64,000 bases of DNA from the NCBI RefSeq assembly GCF_036014195.1, contig NZ_CP107918.1, positions 6,014,001-6,078,000 on the forward strand. The letters run 5' to 3'. Shown one piece after another: positions 62,673 to 64,000 of the stretch. Below the pieces are notes generated by a model. That model had not been told where the DNA came from, made no database searches, and worked only from the letters and a program-made list of their open reading frames with translations. This stretch comes from Streptomyces sp. NBC_00442. GTDB lineage: Bacteria > Actinomycetota > Actinomycetes > Streptomycetales > Streptomycetaceae. Positions within the stretch are counted from its first letter, which is position 1. Each line of letters starts with the position of its first letter. The position numbers were made by a program, and so were the translations under genes.

Positions 62673-63884
62673 CTACAGCGCCTCCGCCGACGGCTTGACC
62701 ATGCCGCGTGCCGTGCGGGACTTCACGAAGGACCCGACGCCGGTCATCTCCCACTCGCCGCTGAACTGCTTGATCAGTTTGGCCATGATGACCCCCGTCT
62801 GCGGCTCCGCCCCCGTCAGGTCGAACCGCACCAGCTCGGCGCCGCTCGCCGCGTCGATCAGGCGGCAGTACGCCTTGGCGACCTCGGTGAACTTCTGGCC
62901 CGTGAAGGAGTTGACGGTGAAGACGAGCCCGGTGGCCTCGGCGGGGATGCGGCCCAGGTCGACCACGATCACCTCGTCGTCGCCCGCGCCCTCGCCCGTC
63001 AGGTTGTCGCCCGAGTGCTTGATGGCGCCGTCCAGGATGGAGAGCTTGCCGAAGTAGCAGGTGTCCAGATGGTTGCGCTGCGGCCCGAAGGCGATCACCG
63101 ATGCGTCCAGGTCGATGTCCTTGCCGCGGAAGGCCGGCTCCCAGCCGAGCCCCATCTTGACCTGGGTCAGCAGCGGGCGGCCGCCCTTGACCAGGGACAC
63201 CGTCTGGTTCTTCTGGAGGCTGACGCGGCCCTTGTCCAGGTTGATCTTCCCGCTGCCCGCGGGAGGCGACGGGGGAGCGGCGGGCGCGGCAGGAGCGGCC
63301 GGGGTCTGCGGCGCCGGCGCGGCGACGCGCGGGTCGGCCGGAGGGGCGGACGGCACGGGGGGCGCGGCGGCGGGCGCGGCGGGCTCTTCGACGGTGACGC
63401 CGAAGTCGGTGGCGATCCCGGCCAGGCCGTTGGCGTATCCCTGGCCCACCGCGCGGGCCTTCCACGCACCGCCGCGCAGATAGATCTCCATGACCACCAG
63501 CGCCGTCTCGCTGCCCAGTTGGGGCGGCGTGAAGGAGGCGATCACGCCGCCGTCGTCCGCGCTGCGCAGGGTGGCGGTGGGCTCGATGCCCCGGAAGGTC
63601 TGGCCCTCCGCGTCCGGACTCGCGGTCACCACGATCTTCTCGATGCCCGGCGGCACCGCCGACGTGTCCACCGTGATCGCGTCGGGCGCGGTGCCGCCGC
63701 CGGAGCGGTGGGTGACACCGGGGCCCTGCGGCTGGTTGTAGAAGATGAAGTCGTCGTCCGAGCGCACCTTGCCATCGGCGGTGAGCAGCAGGCCCGAGAC
63801 GTCGAGCCGCACGGGGGCGGTGACGTCGACCGTCACGCGGGCGGTCGGGAGCGGGAGGTTCGAGCCGGGGGTCATTGCGGTCAT
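62673..63884 (-). CDS. Two-domain TerD-family (tellurite/stress) protein
   Basis: 403 aa. Residues about 5-165 form a first TerD-type jelly-roll (VTVDVTAPVRLDVSGLLLTA, RSDDDFIFYNQPQGPGVTHR); a Pro/Ala linker (about 168-212, repeats of PPAAP type) follows; residues 213-403 form a second TerD domain (INLDKGRVSLQKNQTVSLVK, VKMGLGWEPAFRGKDIDLDA, FTGQKFTEVAKAYCRLIDAA). TerD proteins bind Ca2+ and occur in stress and tellurite clusters. Start ATG 63884 (or the ATG at 63875). The tandem layout is known for this family; the role here is unknown. Confidence 0.9.
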   Translation of the reverse strand: MTAMTPGSNLPLPTARVTVDVTAPVRLDVSGLLLTADGKVRSDDDFIFYNQPQGPGVTHRSGGGTAPDAITVDTSAVPPGIEKIVVTASPDAEGQTFRGIEPTATLRSADDGGVIASFTPPQLGSETALVVMEIYLRGGAWKARAVGQGYANGLAGIATDFGVTVEEPAAPAAAPPVPSAPPADPRVAAPAPQTPAAPAAPAAPPSPPAGSGKINLDKGRVSLQKNQTVSLVKGGRPLLTQVKMGLGWEPAFRGKDIDLDASVIAFGPQRNHLDTCYFGKLSILDGAIKHSGDNLTGEGAGDDEVIVVDLGRIPAEATGLVFTVNSFTGQKFTEVAKAYCRLIDAASGAELVRFDLTGAEPQTGVIMAKLIKQFSGEWEMTGVGSFVKSRTARGMVKPSAEAL

Positions 63885-63952
63885 GCCCCGGAAACGAGCG
63901 GCGCCGCTTTACGGTTCCTTGAACCTCGGCCGAATGTCGTGGCCCGCGCCCG
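63885..63952. other. Intergenic spacer upstream of TerD gene
   Basis: 68 bases; no clear promoter. It separates the TerD start from the end of a partial gene. Confidence 0.3.
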
Positions 63953-64000
63953 TCAGCGCGGCCAGATCGGCGGCTCCGTGACGAAGTGACCGCCGAGACG
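63953..64000 (-). CDS. C-terminal end of a partial minus-strand gene
   Basis: Reading the minus strand from the window edge gives RLGGHFVTEPPIWPR and a TGA at 63953-63955, then the TerD spacer. It looks like the end of a protein cut by the window. Frame choice rests on 15 codons, so the call is weak. Product unknown; the neighbour suggests a stress-cluster membrane protein. Confidence 0.35.
   Translation of the reverse strand, partial: RLGGHFVTEPPIWPR

Overview
The window is high-GC actinobacterial chromosome, almost certainly Streptomyces. The signs are a very strong third-position GC bias, many GTG starts, SD-led genes mixed with likely leaderless ones, mycothiol-type enzymes, whiA, rbpA and opcA, and the gene order uvrA .. 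uvrC-rapZ-yvcK-whiA .. gap-pgk-tpiA-secG-rbpA .. pgi .. pgl-opcA-zwf-tal-tkt / ctaB .. cox15 .. sufR-sufBD-sufCSU. That order is the conserved core layout I know from S. coelicolor and relatives.

Layout. 1-5.7 kb: metallo-beta-lactamase-fold hydrolase, mycothiol-dependent isomerase, uvrA, PfkB sugar kinase. 5.9-10.4 kb: Tat-exported Rieske lipoprotein, a small MITE-like element, an XRE-type regulator facing a secreted papain-like protease and its membrane-anchored partner, a quinone oxidoreductase. 10.5-10.9 kb: wreck of a serine recombinase. 11-16 kb: uvrC-rapZ-yvcK-whiA operon with overlapping reading frames. 16.2-19.2 kb: large secreted M14 carboxypeptidase. 19.4-33.1 kb: glycolysis (gap, pgk, tpiA), secG, rbpA, a transporter, pgi, then the oxidative and non-oxidative pentose phosphate operon on the minus strand (tkt-tal-zwf-opcA-pgl). 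33.4-39.8 kb: haem O/A synthesis (ctaB, cox15), an ABC-2 exporter, AAC(3)-type acetyltransferase. 39.9-46.5 kb: complete suf Fe-S assembly operon under a SufR-type repressor. 46.5-57.5 kb: LRV-repeat protein, VOC protein, secreted DUF3616-like protein, a frameshifted membrane protein, SMR pump, an HxlR-peroxiredoxin fusion, dapD, dapA, PPOX-family protein and a secreted nuclease. 57.7-64 kb: unknown conserved gene, a Y-RNA-like locus with a Ro60/TROVE protein, a KAS II-type enzyme and a two-domain TerD protein.

How it works together. The central block is one carbon-flow unit: glycolysis and the pentose phosphate pathway share intermediates, OpcA is the assembly factor of Zwf, and YvcK, RapZ and WhiA link carbon or cell-envelope state to division and sporulation. 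The suf locus has two candidate metal/redox sites upstream: a DmdR/IdeR-like iron box and a CAAC-N6-GTTG SufR operator that overlaps the sufR start codon. Two promoters, of uvrC and of an MFS transporter, match the actinobacterial RecA-independent DNA-damage motif (PafBC/ClpR type).

The most interesting locus is at 59.4-61.3 kb. There a good promoter drives a short RNA that carries a circularly permuted tRNA-like fold (T-arm and acceptor 3' strand first, then acceptor 5' strand and D-arm). It sits directly upstream of a TROVE-vWA (Ro60/Rsr) gene, as expected of a bacterial YrlA-class Y RNA with its partner protein. Second is the fused HxlR regulator and PrxQ-like peroxiredoxin at 51.8-52.6 kb, a candidate one-protein peroxide sensor. 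Intergenic space is rich in hairpins, GC-rich dispersed elements and short tandem repeats, listed individually.
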